A stretch of 64,000 nucleotides of DNA from Actinomyces wuliandei (GTDB taxonomy: Bacteria; Actinomycetota; Actinomycetes; Actinomycetales; Actinomycetaceae): contig NZ_CP025227.1 of the NCBI RefSeq assembly GCF_004010955.1, positions 682,001-746,000 on the forward strand, written 5' to 3'. A model generated the notes under the pieces. That model was not told the DNA's origin. It saw only the letters and a program-made list of their open reading frames with translations, and ran no database searches. Of this stretch, positions 26,677-35,273 are shown piece after piece; within the stretch, counting starts at the first letter, position 1; the number at the start of each line of letters is the position of its first letter. The position numbers were made by a program, and so were the translations under genes.

Positions 26677-27496
26677 CGGGTGTGTTGGCGTATGAGGAGG
26701 CCGTTGACCGACGGCGGTGACCAGGTCCTCCTGGGCTGGGTGTGTCGTGCGTATGAGGAGGCGGGTGGCCTTGAGGACGTGATGCCCTGCCCCGCACGTG
26801 CTGTCCGCAGCCGCAGGGACCTGCGGGCCACGCAGCCGCCGTGGAGCTCTGTCTCGCGCGGACTGTCTCTGGTTGGCTCTCCCTGGCAGGGAAGTCTGGG
26901 CTTCTCGGGTGGCCGTGGTGGCGGCGCTGCTCGCGACTCTCTGGTCAGGCGGTCTGGGCGGTCTCGGTCCTCGCACCAGCCCGTTGCTCCTGTGGGGCAC
27001 GCCTCGCCGGTGGTACCGATCTTGCGAGAGAGGTTTTTCCTGTGTAGTTCGTCAGGTTCTCGGGGGGCGCTTTCTCAGGGGTGGCGCTCCTAGTTGCTTT
27101 GCGAGTAGTTCTAACTCAGTGGGAGTCGTGCGAGGTGGGGTGGTAGTGGTCGCGGTGGGCTGGCGAGCGTCGGCAAAGGCGTGAGCCTCGCCAACTGACC
27201 TGGAATCGGGCGCGCAAGCCAGGCTCGCACCATTCCACGTCACCTGCGTGGTCTCCGTACAGGCAAAATCTGGGCCAGCCAGGCTCGCGCCACTGCATCC
27301 CAGGTGGAACAGCGACAGCAACTTATATGTCTTAACCTGTATGCCTTGTATCTTCATGGCGTCCTCGTGGGCGCTGCTCCGGCACGCTGGGTGTCACCGT
27401 CTCGGCTTGTGGAGGCCCTGGCAGGGGCCGACAACTGCTGAGGCGGAGGTCAACGGCGGGCGGGCAGCAGGCATCAGCGGGCGGGAGGAGGCGCGC
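26677..27496. other. long intergenic region between divergent units
   Basis: No convincing gene in 820 bases. It contains a 12-base direct repeat GTATGAGGAGGC (26691 and 26751) and a direct repeat GCCAGGCTCGC-R-CCA (about 27216 and 27279). A weaker IolR-like sequence TGTCTTAACC (27328-27337) lies 160 bases before the LacI gene. Confidence 0.4.
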
Positions 27497-28579
27497 ATGC
27501 GTCGAGGGCGGGACGGCCGGGCCACGATCGCCACCGTGGCCGCACGTGCGGGTCGCTCCATCTCCACGGTCTCGGCGGCCCTCAACGGCGCCCCGGGAGT
27601 GGCGGCAGCGACCCGGGCAGAGATCCTCCGGGTGGCCGAAGAGCTCGGCTACGAGGCGGACCCGCGGGCTCGCCTGCTGCGGCGTCACCACACAGGTCTT
27701 GTCGGTGCCAGCTTCACCGTGGGGCAGGCCTTCCAGGGACTGGTGGTGGACGGTCTCTACCGGGCTTGCTCCGACCTGGGGCACTCCTTGGTGCTGGCCG
27801 CCTCGACCCCGCACCGCGACGTCGTTGAGGGCCTGCACGGCCTGCGGTCGGAACGCTGCGAGGGCCTGGTGCTCGTTGACCCCGGCGTGCCCGGCTCCTC
27901 ACTGGCCCAGGCGGTCGGCCGCATCCCGGCCGTCGTCATGTGCACCACGACGGACCTGGCCGGTGCCGACGAGGTCGTCTCCCGTGACGACCTCGGTGTG
28001 GCCTGCCTGGTGGACCACCTGGTGGGCTCGGGGCGGCAGCGCATCGTCTACGTGGACGGGGCGGGGGAGACGGCTGCCAGGAGGCGTTCCCAGGCCTACG
28101 TCGCTGCCATGGGCCGCAGCGGCCTGGGCGAGGAGACCCGGGTCCTGCCCGGTGGCGCCAGCGAGGAGGACGGTGCCCGGGCGGCGCACGCCCTCCTGGG
28201 CGAGGGGCGGCTTCCCGAGGCTGTCATGTGCTTCAACGACCACTGCGCCGTCGGGGCGCTTATGGAGCTGCGCCGTCACGGTGTCAGGGTGCCCCAGGAG
28301 GTAGCAGTCACCGGGTACGACGACATCCCGGTGACGGCTGCCTCCTCCTTCTCCCTGACCACGGTGCGCCAGGACGCCGTGGTCCTGGCCGAGGTGGCGG
28401 TCAGCGCCCTGCTGGCGCGCGTCCACCCTGAGCGGCCGCCCCAGGTGCCGCCCGATGTGGTGCGTGAGGACCGCGCCCGGGGCGGGAGCACCTACCGCGT
28501 CACCCCCGCCCTGGTTGTGCGCGACACGACAGCGCCTGCGGAAGCGCCTGCGGACAGCAGCCCCCGCCCACGGGCGTGA
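27497..28579 (+). CDS. LacI-family transcriptional regulator
   Basis: A 360-residue repressor. The helix-turn-helix is ATIATVAARAGRSISTVSAA, followed by EELGYEADPRARLLRRH (hinge), and a sensor domain ending VAVTGYDDIPVTAASSFSLT. ATG 27497 has GGAGGAGG nine bases upstream, so it is preferred over the longer frame from 27248. It lies between two inositol units and converges on iolG, sharing a terminator. Probably responds to an inositol or sugar derivative. Confidence 0.92.
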   Translation: MRRGRDGRATIATVAARAGRSISTVSAALNGAPGVAAATRAEILRVAEELGYEADPRARLLRRHHTGLVGASFTVGQAFQGLVVDGLYRACSDLGHSLVLAASTPHRDVVEGLHGLRSERCEGLVLVDPGVPGSSLAQAVGRIPAVVMCTTTDLAGADEVVSRDDLGVACLVDHLVGSGRQRIVYVDGAGETAARRRSQAYVAAMGRSGLGEETRVLPGGASEEDGARAAHALLGEGRLPEAVMCFNDHCAVGALMELRRHGVRVPQEVAVTGYDDIPVTAASSFSLTTVRQDAVVLAEVAVSALLARVHPERPPQVPPDVVREDRARGGSTYRVTPALVVRDTTAPAEAPADSSPRPRA

Positions 28580-28596
28580 CCCCGAGGCGGGGGCTG
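28558..28596. terminator. bidirectional terminator lacI/iolG
   Basis: Eleven-base arms CAGCCCCCGCC (28558-28568) and GGCGGGGGCTG (28586-28596). The lacI stop codon lies in the loop, and the iolG stop is 18 bases further on the other strand. Confidence 0.7.
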
Positions 28597-28613
28597 AGCC
28601 TGGCCGGGGCGGC

Positions 28614-29603
28614 CTAGCCCAGCCGCACCGGCTGCCCGGTCGTGGCCGACTCCGTGGCCGCCTCGGCCAGGCGCAGGGCCTCCACAGCGTCGGCGATGGA
28701 GGTCGGAGGGGCGGTGCCCGCCTCGACCGTCTCGATGAAGGCCGACAGCTCCAGGCGGTAGGCGTCGGCGTAGCGCTCCAGGAAGAAGTCCAGGTAGGGC
28801 TCCTGGGCGTCGGTCACCTCGGCGTTGGACAGGCGCACGGTGGTGGCACGGATGTTCTCTGCGAACAGGGTGCCCTCGCGTCCGGAGGCCTCCAGGCGCT
28901 GGTCGTAGCCGGAGGCGCAGTGGCGGTTGTTGATAATCGTGGCCACGGCTCCGGAGGCGGCCCTGAGGGTCACGACCGCGGCGTCGAAGTCCCCTGTCTG
29001 TGCGACCTCCTGGTCCAGGTGCTGTCCCACGGCGTGGACCTCGACGATGTCCCCCAGGAAGAACCGGGCGGTGTCAAAGTCGTGGATGGTCATGTCGCGG
29101 AAGATCCCCCCGGAGACCTTGATGTAGTCCACCGGCGGGGCGGCCGGGTCGCGGCTGATGATGGTCAGCTGCTCCAGCGCTCCGACCCGGCCCTCCTGCA
29201 CGGCGGCGCGGGCGGCGGCGAAGCTGGGGTCGAAGCGGCGGTTGAACCCGAACATGACTGGGACGCCGACGGCGTCCAGCTCGGTACGGGCGGCGTCGAC
29301 ATCCTTCATGTCCAAGGCAATGGGCTTCTCGCACAGCACGGCCTTGCCCGCCCTGGCCGCAGCCAGGAGGTGCGGGATGTGCAGGGGCGTGGGGGAGCCG
29401 ATGATGACGGCGTCGACCTGGGGGTCGGCAAAGACCTCCTCCACGTCCTGGCAGGACCTGGCTCCGTAGGTCTGGGCCAGCGTGGTGGCGGCGTCCTGCA
29501 CGGGGTCACAGACCAGGGCCAGCCTGGCCTGAGGGTGGGAGGCGATGGTCCTGGCGTGGACCTGGCCGATACGGCCGGCGCCGATGACGGCGATACTGAG
29601 CAT
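28614..29603 (-). CDS. iolG: inositol 2-dehydrogenase
   Basis: A 329-residue NAD-dependent dehydrogenase that oxidises myo-inositol to 2-keto-myo-inositol. It has SIAVIGAGRIGQVHARTI (nucleotide site), GKAVLCEKPIALDMKDVD (catalytic Lys), FGFNRRFDPSFAAAR and GGIFRDMTIHDFDTARFFLG, the last two being characteristic of IolG. ATG 29603 follows AAGGAGCAAGG. It lies 84 bases downstream of the transaldolase-family gene and is probably in its transcript. Confidence 0.93.
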   Translation of the reverse strand: MLSIAVIGAGRIGQVHARTIASHPQARLALVCDPVQDAATTLAQTYGARSCQDVEEVFADPQVDAVIIGSPTPLHIPHLLAAARAGKAVLCEKPIALDMKDVDAARTELDAVGVPVMFGFNRRFDPSFAAARAAVQEGRVGALEQLTIISRDPAAPPVDYIKVSGGIFRDMTIHDFDTARFFLGDIVEVHAVGQHLDQEVAQTGDFDAAVVTLRAASGAVATIINNRHCASGYDQRLEASGREGTLFAENIRATTVRLSNAEVTDAQEPYLDFFLERYADAYRLELSAFIETVEAGTAPPTSIADAVEALRLAEAATESATTGQPVRLG

Positions 29604-29687
29604 CCTTGCTCCTTGTGTTGTGACTGTCTGGTGCGTGTGTCGTGGTGATGTTGGGTGAGTATGTCGTGAGGTCCTGCCCGGGACTGC

Positions 29688-30764
29688 TCAGGGCTGGGGC
29701 ATGATGACGTCACGCACCAGGGAGTCCAGGTCGGCGTCGGCCTGCAGGAAGCCCCGCAGGGTGCGCACGGTGGCGCCGTAGGTGTCGAACTCCTCCGGTG
29801 TCATGCCGTCAGGCTCGTAGGCGCGCACGAAGTCAGGGATGCCCATGAGCGTCCTCATGATCTCCGGGGCCACAGGCACGTCAATGCGGGGCTCAACCGT
29901 GTAGCCGGAGTTGTTGATCAGCTGCTGCCAGGCGAAAGGCGGGGAGATCACGATGTCGCCGCCAAGGAGCTCTGACCAGTGCATGACGTTGCGGAAGGCG
30001 GCGGACAGGGGGCGGGCGCGCAGGCCGCGCTCGCGGAACTCCTGGTAGGCCCGCTTGAAGGCGGCGATCCCGGCCCACTCCAGGTGGCCGGGGTCGAGGA
30101 ACAGCTTGTCCCGCTTGGCGACGATCTTGATCCAGTCGTCCAGACGGCCCACCATGAGGGTCACGACCGGGCCCATGGTGGAGACGTCCTTGCCCTCGGC
30201 CTCACGGCGCCTGAGGCCACGCTCGATGGCCTCGCCGGTCGCCACGGCCTGGGGGACGGAGAAGGACACGGTGACGTTGACGGAGACCCCGCGGTAGGTC
30301 GCCTCCTCAATGGCCGTGACGCCCACCGAGGTGGCTGGGATCTTGACGATGATGTTCCTGGCCAGGTTGGAGAACTCCTCGGCCTGGTCGGCCAGCGCGG
30401 TGGCGCTGCGTGCCAGGCGGGGGTCGGTCTGCATGGACAAGCGCCCGTTGCGCCCGTTGTGCTCCTCGAAGGCTGGCTCCAGCAGCTGGGCGGCCTGCAG
30501 GCTCAGCTCGCGGACCACCTGCCAGCCGATCTGGGCCTCGGTGGCCTCGGGCATCTCCTCGGCGAGCTCGGCGATGCGGGGCAGCCACACGTCCTTGCGC
30601 TGGTTGATGCAGGTGTAGGCGATGGTGGGGTTGCAGGTGGCGCCGACGCCGCCGAAGGCGATCGACTGCCGCAGCTCGTCGGGATCGGCGGAGTCGTTCC
30701 ACAGTGCTGTGGGCGTGCTGCGTACGGCGTCGAGGAGCGGTCCGGGGGTGTAGTCGATACTCAT
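29688..30764 (-). CDS. transaldolase-family protein
   Basis: A 358-residue aldolase of the transaldolase family. The Schiff-base lysine is in ARNIIVKIPATSVGVTAI at about residue 143. GATCNPTIAY near residue 41 corresponds to the substrate-binding Thr/Asn-Pro segment, and VNVTVSFSVPQAV follows. It is far from the length and sequence of housekeeping Tal. Its place before iolG, under an IolR-like site 99 bases upstream, says it serves inositol or cyclitol carbon, possibly cleaving or transferring a three-carbon unit. The actual substrate is unknown. Confidence 0.85.
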   Translation of the reverse strand: MSIDYTPGPLLDAVRSTPTALWNDSADPDELRQSIAFGGVGATCNPTIAYTCINQRKDVWLPRIAELAEEMPEATEAQIGWQVVRELSLQAAQLLEPAFEEHNGRNGRLSMQTDPRLARSATALADQAEEFSNLARNIIVKIPATSVGVTAIEEATYRGVSVNVTVSFSVPQAVATGEAIERGLRRREAEGKDVSTMGPVVTLMVGRLDDWIKIVAKRDKLFLDPGHLEWAGIAAFKRAYQEFRERGLRARPLSAAFRNVMHWSELLGGDIVISPPFAWQQLINNSGYTVEPRIDVPVAPEIMRTLMGIPDFVRAYEPDGMTPEEFDTYGATVRTLRGFLQADADLDSLVRDVIMPQP

Positions 30765-30862
30765 CTGTCTGTGCTCTCTGGTCGGGGTGGTCTGCGGTCA
30801 GCGTCCTTGCGGCCGCGGGCCGATGGCCCTATTGAAGAAGATGACGCGAGATCTGTCAACGG

Positions 30863-30876
30863 TTTGTCCTGACATA
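30863..30876. promoter_or_regulatory. IolR-like operator, site 3
   Basis: TTTGTCCTGACATA contains TGTCCTGACA, a full match to KGWCHTRACA. It lies 99 bases upstream of the transaldolase-iolG unit and between it and the iolR gene. Confidence 0.65.
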
Positions 30877-31042
30877 GGTGGCGTCGTGTTGGTTTCTGGC
30901 CGCCTCCGGGCGCCAGGGGGCGGGCGGTCCGGGAGGGCGGCTGTGGCCTCAGGGGGTGGCCTCAGGGGGCTGGTCCCGGGGCCGGGTGCCGGGGCTAGGG
31001 TGCCGTCGTCCTGCCGTTTGCCGGGCTGCCCCACCGACGGCC

Positions 31043-31843
31043 TCAGCCCGCGAACAGGGTGGTCTCGAAGGAGTAGCGGGAGGCCCTGTAGATGTGGTTC
31101 CCGAACTCGACGACCCGGCCGGTCTGGTCGTAGGTGGTCCTGGTGGCAGTCAGCAGCGCTGCCCGCCTGCGCTCGTGGAGGAGCTCGGCCTCCTTCGTGG
31201 TGGCGTTGCGGGCGCCAATGACCTGCCGGGCCGTCGTGGGGACGACCCCGCTGGTGCGCAGGAGCTCGTAGAGCCCTGAGGTCTCCAGGTCCTCGCGCGC
31301 CGGGGCGACTGCGGCCGGCACGAGGTTGTGCATGATGGCGACGGGCTCGTCGTCGGCGGCCCGGATGCGCGTGAAGGTGACGACGGGGCGGCCCTCCTGG
31401 GTCTCCAGCCTGTCTGCCTCCTCGGGGGAGGCGGGGTGCTCGTCGTAGTCGAGGAGTGTGGTGGAGGGGGTGTGCCCGGCTGCCGACAGGTCTGCCAGGA
31501 GGCTGGTCAGCTCCATCGGGCGGTGGACGTGGGGCGGGGCGACGACGGTACCCACGCCGCGGCGCCGGGTGAGCAGCCCGCGGTCAACCAGGTGCTGGAG
31601 AGCCTGGCGGGCGGTCGGCCGGGAGACCTGCAGACGCCGGGCCATGGACAGCTCGTCCTCCAGCCGCGTCCCGGGGGGCAGGGTGCCGTCGAGGATGAGT
31701 GTCGCCAGAGGCTCGGATATCTGGACGTGCAGGGGGGTGCGTATCGTGCGGTCGATGGTGACGTCGAGGGCGAAGGCGGCGTCGGCGCGAGGCTCGGCGG
31801 GCGCCTCGGCAGGTGTGGCGTGTGCAGTAGGCGTGGTAGGCAT
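31043..31843 (-). CDS. iolR: GntR-family (HutC-type) inositol regulator
   Basis: A 266-residue regulator. The winged helix-turn-helix spans about residues 35-100 (LEDELSMARRLQVSRPTARQ, then HLVDRGLLTRRRGVGTVVAP). A UTRA-type ligand domain follows, ending VVEFGNHIYRASRYSFE. ATG 31843 is preceded by AAGGTG; a longer frame from 32575 is an antisense artefact over iolC. It is divergent from iolC with an IolR-like site between them, the classical position for an autoregulated iol repressor. The identification as IolR rests on this context and the repeated operator. Confidence 0.85.
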   Translation of the reverse strand: MPTTPTAHATPAEAPAEPRADAAFALDVTIDRTIRTPLHVQISEPLATLILDGTLPPGTRLEDELSMARRLQVSRPTARQALQHLVDRGLLTRRRGVGTVVAPPHVHRPMELTSLLADLSAAGHTPSTTLLDYDEHPASPEEADRLETQEGRPVVTFTRIRAADDEPVAIMHNLVPAAVAPAREDLETSGLYELLRTSGVVPTTARQVIGARNATTKEAELLHERRRAALLTATRTTYDQTGRVVEFGNHIYRASRYSFETTLFAG

Positions 31844-31973
31844 GGAGCACCTTGTGGCGGTCGGTCGTGTCGGGCGCAGCTCGGTAGCCGACGGTGCCAG
31901 CATACGGAATACGGGGCCTGGTGGTGACGCTGCCTGCTGCCGCCTCGTGTCGCTGTCGGACCGGGACCCCAAA

Positions 31974-31987
31974 ATGTTCTGACAAAT
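31974..31987. promoter_or_regulatory. IolR-like operator, site 4 (iolR-iolC)
   Basis: ATGTTCTGACAAAT matches nine of ten motif positions and sits in the 240-base gap between the divergent iolR and iolC genes. It could control both. Confidence 0.6.
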
Positions 31988-32083
31988 ACTTGACCTGAGG
32001 GGGTGGAGTGGGGCAGGCTTCGTCATGTGTCCAGGCCGTCCCGGGCACAGGCGATCCGCCCCGATGACGTGGAAGAGAACGTG

Positions 32084-33118
32084 ATGACCGCACAAGTAGC
32101 GACGACCGCAGCGGCCGGGCAGATGCCTGGGGCCGAGGTCCTGACCATCGGACGCTGCGGGATCGACATCTACCCGCTCCAGGTGGGTGTGGGCCTGGAG
32201 GAGGTGGAGTCCTTCGGCAAGTTCCTGGGAGGCAGTCCCACCAACGTGGCCGTGGCAGCGGCCCGCTACGGCCACGGCTCGGCCGTGGTCACCGGGGTGG
32301 GGGCTGACCCCTTCGGCCGCTTTGTCCGTGCTGAGATGCGCCGCCTGGGCGTGGCCGATGACTACGTCGTCACCAAGGCCGACTACAACACCCCGGTCAC
32401 CTTCTGTGAGATCTTCCCCCCGGACAGCTTCCCTCTCTACTTCTACCGCGAGCCCTCTGCCCCGGACCTGGAGCTGGAGGTGGAGGACGTCCCCCTCCAG
32501 GCGGTCCGTGAGGCGTCGGTCTTCTGGGTCTCCGCCACGGGGCTGAGCAAGGACCCCTCCCGTCGCGCCCACCACGCGGCCCTTGACGCTAGGGGTGACG
32601 CCAGGGGTGACGCCAGGGGGCGTCAGGCCGTGACGGTGATCGACCTGGACTACCGTCCGATGTTCTGGGAGAGCCGCGAGGCCGCCCGCCGTGAGGTCTC
32701 AGCGGTCCTCCCCAAGGTCACGGTGGCTATCGGGAACCGGGAGGAGTGCGAGGTCGCCGTCGGGGAGCGTGACCCCGAGCGTGCCGCCGAGGCCCTCCTG
32801 GAGGCGGGTGTCGAGCTCGCGATCGTCAAGCAGGGGCTGGAGGGGACCCTGGCCAGGACCCGTGACGAACGGGTGGAGATGCCGGTGACACGGGTGGAGA
32901 CCAAGAACGGCCTGGGAGCAGGGGACGCCTTTGGTGGCGCCGTCTGCCACGGCCTGCTGGAGGGGTGGTCACTGGAGAAGACGGTCTTCGCGGCCTCGAC
33001 CGCCGGGGCGATCGTCTCCTCCCGTCTGGAGTGCTCCACGGCGATGCCCACCGAGCCCGAGCTGCTTGACATGATGCGGCGCAATCGTGAGGTCTGCGCC
33101 CCCGACCTGGACCTGTGA
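32084..33118 (+). CDS. iolC: 5-dehydro-2-deoxygluconokinase
   Basis: A 344-residue PfkB-family kinase that phosphorylates 5-dehydro-2-deoxygluconate. IGRCGIDIYPLQVGVGLEEV and GKFLGGSPTNVAVAAARYG are IolC signatures. The catalytic Asp lies in VETKNGLGAGDAFGGAVCHG near residue 285. ATG 32084 is taken because it starts shortly before the conserved region. It is the first gene of the iolC-aldolase-iolB-iolD set. A short repeated insertion (ARGDARGDARGR, about residue 170) lies in a variable loop. Confidence 0.95.
   Translation: MTAQVATTAAAGQMPGAEVLTIGRCGIDIYPLQVGVGLEEVESFGKFLGGSPTNVAVAAARYGHGSAVVTGVGADPFGRFVRAEMRRLGVADDYVVTKADYNTPVTFCEIFPPDSFPLYFYREPSAPDLELEVEDVPLQAVREASVFWVSATGLSKDPSRRAHHAALDARGDARGDARGRQAVTVIDLDYRPMFWESREAARREVSAVLPKVTVAIGNREECEVAVGERDPERAAEALLEAGVELAIVKQGLEGTLARTRDERVEMPVTRVETKNGLGAGDAFGGAVCHGLLEGWSLEKTVFAASTAGAIVSSRLECSTAMPTEPELLDMMRRNREVCAPDLDL
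32585..32620 (+). repeat. 12-bp tandem repeat inside iolC
   Basis: GACGCYAGGGGK is repeated three times in frame and encodes DARG three times in a surface loop of the kinase. Likely copy-number variable between strains. Confidence 0.75.
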
Positions 33119-33122
33119 GGTG

Positions 33123-34094
33123 ATGGTGATGGGGCAGAGCACACCCGTCGAGGCGGCGGGCGGACCGGGTGAGACGGGTGCGGCCCTGGAAGCGGGACCG
33201 CCCGTGGCGGTCCCGGGCTCCACGTCGCGCACCCCTCTGACGGAGGCGGTCGTGGAGGTCCGCGCTACCAGACCTGATCTTGTCTCCCAGGTCCTGCGAC
33301 ACCGCCCTCGGCCCGCCCTGGAGCAGGTCCGCTCGCTCATGGTGGTCGCCTGCGACCACCCTGCCCGTGGCGCCCTGGGTGCTGGGACCGAGCCCATGGC
33401 CATGGCCTCGCGCGAGGACCTCCTGGCACGCTGCGTGGAGGCGCTGTCCCGGCCGGGGGTCAACGGCTTCCTGGGAACGCCTGACGTCGTGGAGGACCTG
33501 GCGCTCCTGGGTGCCCTGGACGGCAAGATGGTGTGGGGGTCGATGAACCGGGTGGGTCTGCAGGGAGCCTCCTTTGAGGCGGACGACCGGTTCAGCGGGT
33601 ACGACGCCGCCGGCATCAAGGCCTCCGGGCTGGACGGGGGGAAGATGCTCACCCGCATCTGCTACACCGACCCTGCCAGCGCGTCGCTCCTGGAGGCCTG
33701 CGCCGGTGCTGTCACCTCCCTGGCCGAGCGCGGTCTGACCGCCATGGTGGAGCCCTTTGTCTCCTGTTGGCAGGGGGGACGCCTGGTCAACGACCTGAGC
33801 CCGGAGGCGGTGATCCGCTCCGTCAGCGTCGCCCAGGCCCTGGGGAGGACCTCGGCCTACACCTGGCTCAAGCTGCCCTGCGTGGAGGACATGGAGCGGG
33901 TCATGGAGTCCACGACCCTGCCCAGCCTCATCCTGGGAGGGGAGGTGTCCCGGGACCCGGAGGCTGCCATGGCCTCGTGGGCGCGGGCACTGGCCCTGCC
34001 CAACGTCAGGGGGCTGGTCCTCGGCCGGTCCCTGCTCTACCCGCCTGACGACGACGTCGCGGCCGCCGTTGACGGCGCCGTCGCGCTCTTGTGA
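33123..34094 (+). CDS. Cgl0158-like (DhnA-type) class I aldolase
   Basis: A protein of about 323 residues with a class I aldolase barrel. SLMVVACDHPARGALGAG resembles the DhnA-type active-site start. GGKMLTRICYTDPASASLLE and AYTWLKLPCVEDMERVM carry likely Schiff-base lysines. It sits between iolC and iolB where the product of IolC (2-deoxy-5-keto-gluconate 6-phosphate) needs cleavage and no class II IolJ is seen, so it probably cleaves that compound to dihydroxyacetone phosphate and malonate semialdehyde. The start is ATG 33123 or 33129; GAGGTG favours 33129. It follows iolC by four bases. Confidence 0.82.
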   Translation: MVMGQSTPVEAAGGPGETGAALEAGPPVAVPGSTSRTPLTEAVVEVRATRPDLVSQVLRHRPRPALEQVRSLMVVACDHPARGALGAGTEPMAMASREDLLARCVEALSRPGVNGFLGTPDVVEDLALLGALDGKMVWGSMNRVGLQGASFEADDRFSGYDAAGIKASGLDGGKMLTRICYTDPASASLLEACAGAVTSLAERGLTAMVEPFVSCWQGGRLVNDLSPEAVIRSVSVAQALGRTSAYTWLKLPCVEDMERVMESTTLPSLILGGEVSRDPEAAMASWARALALPNVRGLVLGRSLLYPPDDDVAAAVDGAVALL

Positions 34095-34192
34095 GCCTGG
34101 TGCCTGCCTCAGAGACCACCGGGGCAGCCTCTAGCCTCTGCAGCTTCTGCCACCAGCGCCCGTCCCCCGGGCACGGTGCCGTTCCGCCCGGT

Positions 34193-34206
34193 CCTGTCGG
34201 GACAGG
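34193..34206. promoter_or_regulatory. IolR-like palindrome before iolB, site 5
   Basis: CCTGTCGGGACAGG is a perfect inverted repeat with the TGTC-nn-GACA core. It lies in the 221-base gap before iolB, 110 bases from its start. Match to the motif is eight of ten. Confidence 0.45.
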
Positions 34207-34315
34207 CCCGCCGGTACCTGCCCCCGACCGCCGCACCTGTACATCACACTCAATACCGAACCGCATCCACCCTACCTCAGGCTTTCAGCCGGACACGACA
34301 CGTGAGGACACTCCT

Positions 34316-35230
34316 ATGACCCAGCAGCCCCAGCCTGACCAGCCAGGCCAGTCACAGTACGTCATCAGAGCCGGCGGGCTCGCCCACGACGCCTACGAGC
34401 TCGACCTCACGGCCGAGCGTGCCGGGTGGGAGTGGTCCTCCCTGCGGGTCCTGGCGCTGGAGCCGGGGCGGGGCGTGGACGTCCCCGGCGGCGAGCACGA
34501 GTTCCTGGTCCTGCCGCTGAGCGGCGGGTGCACCGTAGAGGTTGAGGGGGAGGCCGCGGGCCAGGTCCTGGAGGTGACAGGCCGCGACTCGGTGTTCACC
34601 GACATCACCGACTACGTCTACGTCCCGCGCCGCACCGACGTGCGCCTGACCAGCGCCCAGGGCGCGAGGGTCGCGCTGCCAGGTGCCCGGGCCACCACGG
34701 ACAAGCCCCTGCGGTACTGTCCCCGTGAGGAGGTCGGCACCGGGCTGCGCGGCGCGGGTCCCTCCTCCCGCCAGGTGAGCAACTACGCCCTGGGCAACGA
34801 GGTGGAGACCTCCCACCTGCTGGCCTGCGAGGTGCTCACCCCCGGGGGGAACTGGTCCTCCTACCCTCCCCACAAGCACGACGAGCACACCGAGGTGGAG
34901 CGCGTCCTGGAGGAGATCTACTACTACCAGGTGCGCGAGGGCGCTGACGGCGCCCAGGGCTTCGCCCTCCAGCGTATCTACCCCTCTCCCGGCCATGACA
35001 TCGACGTGTGCACCGAGGTGCGTGACGGCGACGTCGTCGTCATGCCCTACGGCTACCACGGCCCGTCGGTGGCCGCCCCCGGCTACGACCTGTACTACCT
35101 CAACGTCATGGCCGGCCCCGCGGAGGACTCGGTGTGGCTCATGACGGACGACCCCCACCACACCTGGGTGCGCCAGACCTGGGAGGCCCAGGAGGTCGAC
35201 CCCCGTCTGCCCATGACCCCGATGAACTGA
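34316..35230 (+). CDS. iolB: 5-deoxy-glucuronate isomerase
   Basis: A 304-residue cupin enzyme that isomerises 5-deoxy-glucuronate to 5-dehydro-2-deoxygluconate. The second cupin holds the metal ligands in SSYPPHKHDEHTEVERVLEE and GDVVVMPYGYHGPSVAAPGY. ATG 34316 follows GTGAGGAC; the longer frame from 34091 is not supported. It lies 43 bases before iolD. Confidence 0.95.
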   Translation: MTQQPQPDQPGQSQYVIRAGGLAHDAYELDLTAERAGWEWSSLRVLALEPGRGVDVPGGEHEFLVLPLSGGCTVEVEGEAAGQVLEVTGRDSVFTDITDYVYVPRRTDVRLTSAQGARVALPGARATTDKPLRYCPREEVGTGLRGAGPSSRQVSNYALGNEVETSHLLACEVLTPGGNWSSYPPHKHDEHTEVERVLEEIYYYQVREGADGAQGFALQRIYPSPGHDIDVCTEVRDGDVVVMPYGYHGPSVAAPGYDLYYLNVMAGPAEDSVWLMTDDPHHTWVRQTWEAQEVDPRLPMTPMN

Positions 35231-35273
35231 CAGCCACTCACTGACCACCAGCAACGACAGGAAGAAGACACAC

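Noticed and set aside
26461..27093. A 210-codon plus-strand frame between inositol units
   Set aside because: It shows no recognisable domain or ribosome site, has biased Arg/Gly/Ser composition, and overlaps the IolR-like site.
31844..32575. N-terminal extension of the GntR regulator (510-residue frame)
   Set aside because: The extra part is antisense to iolC and crosses the iolR-iolC promoter region. The ATG at 31843 fits the family.
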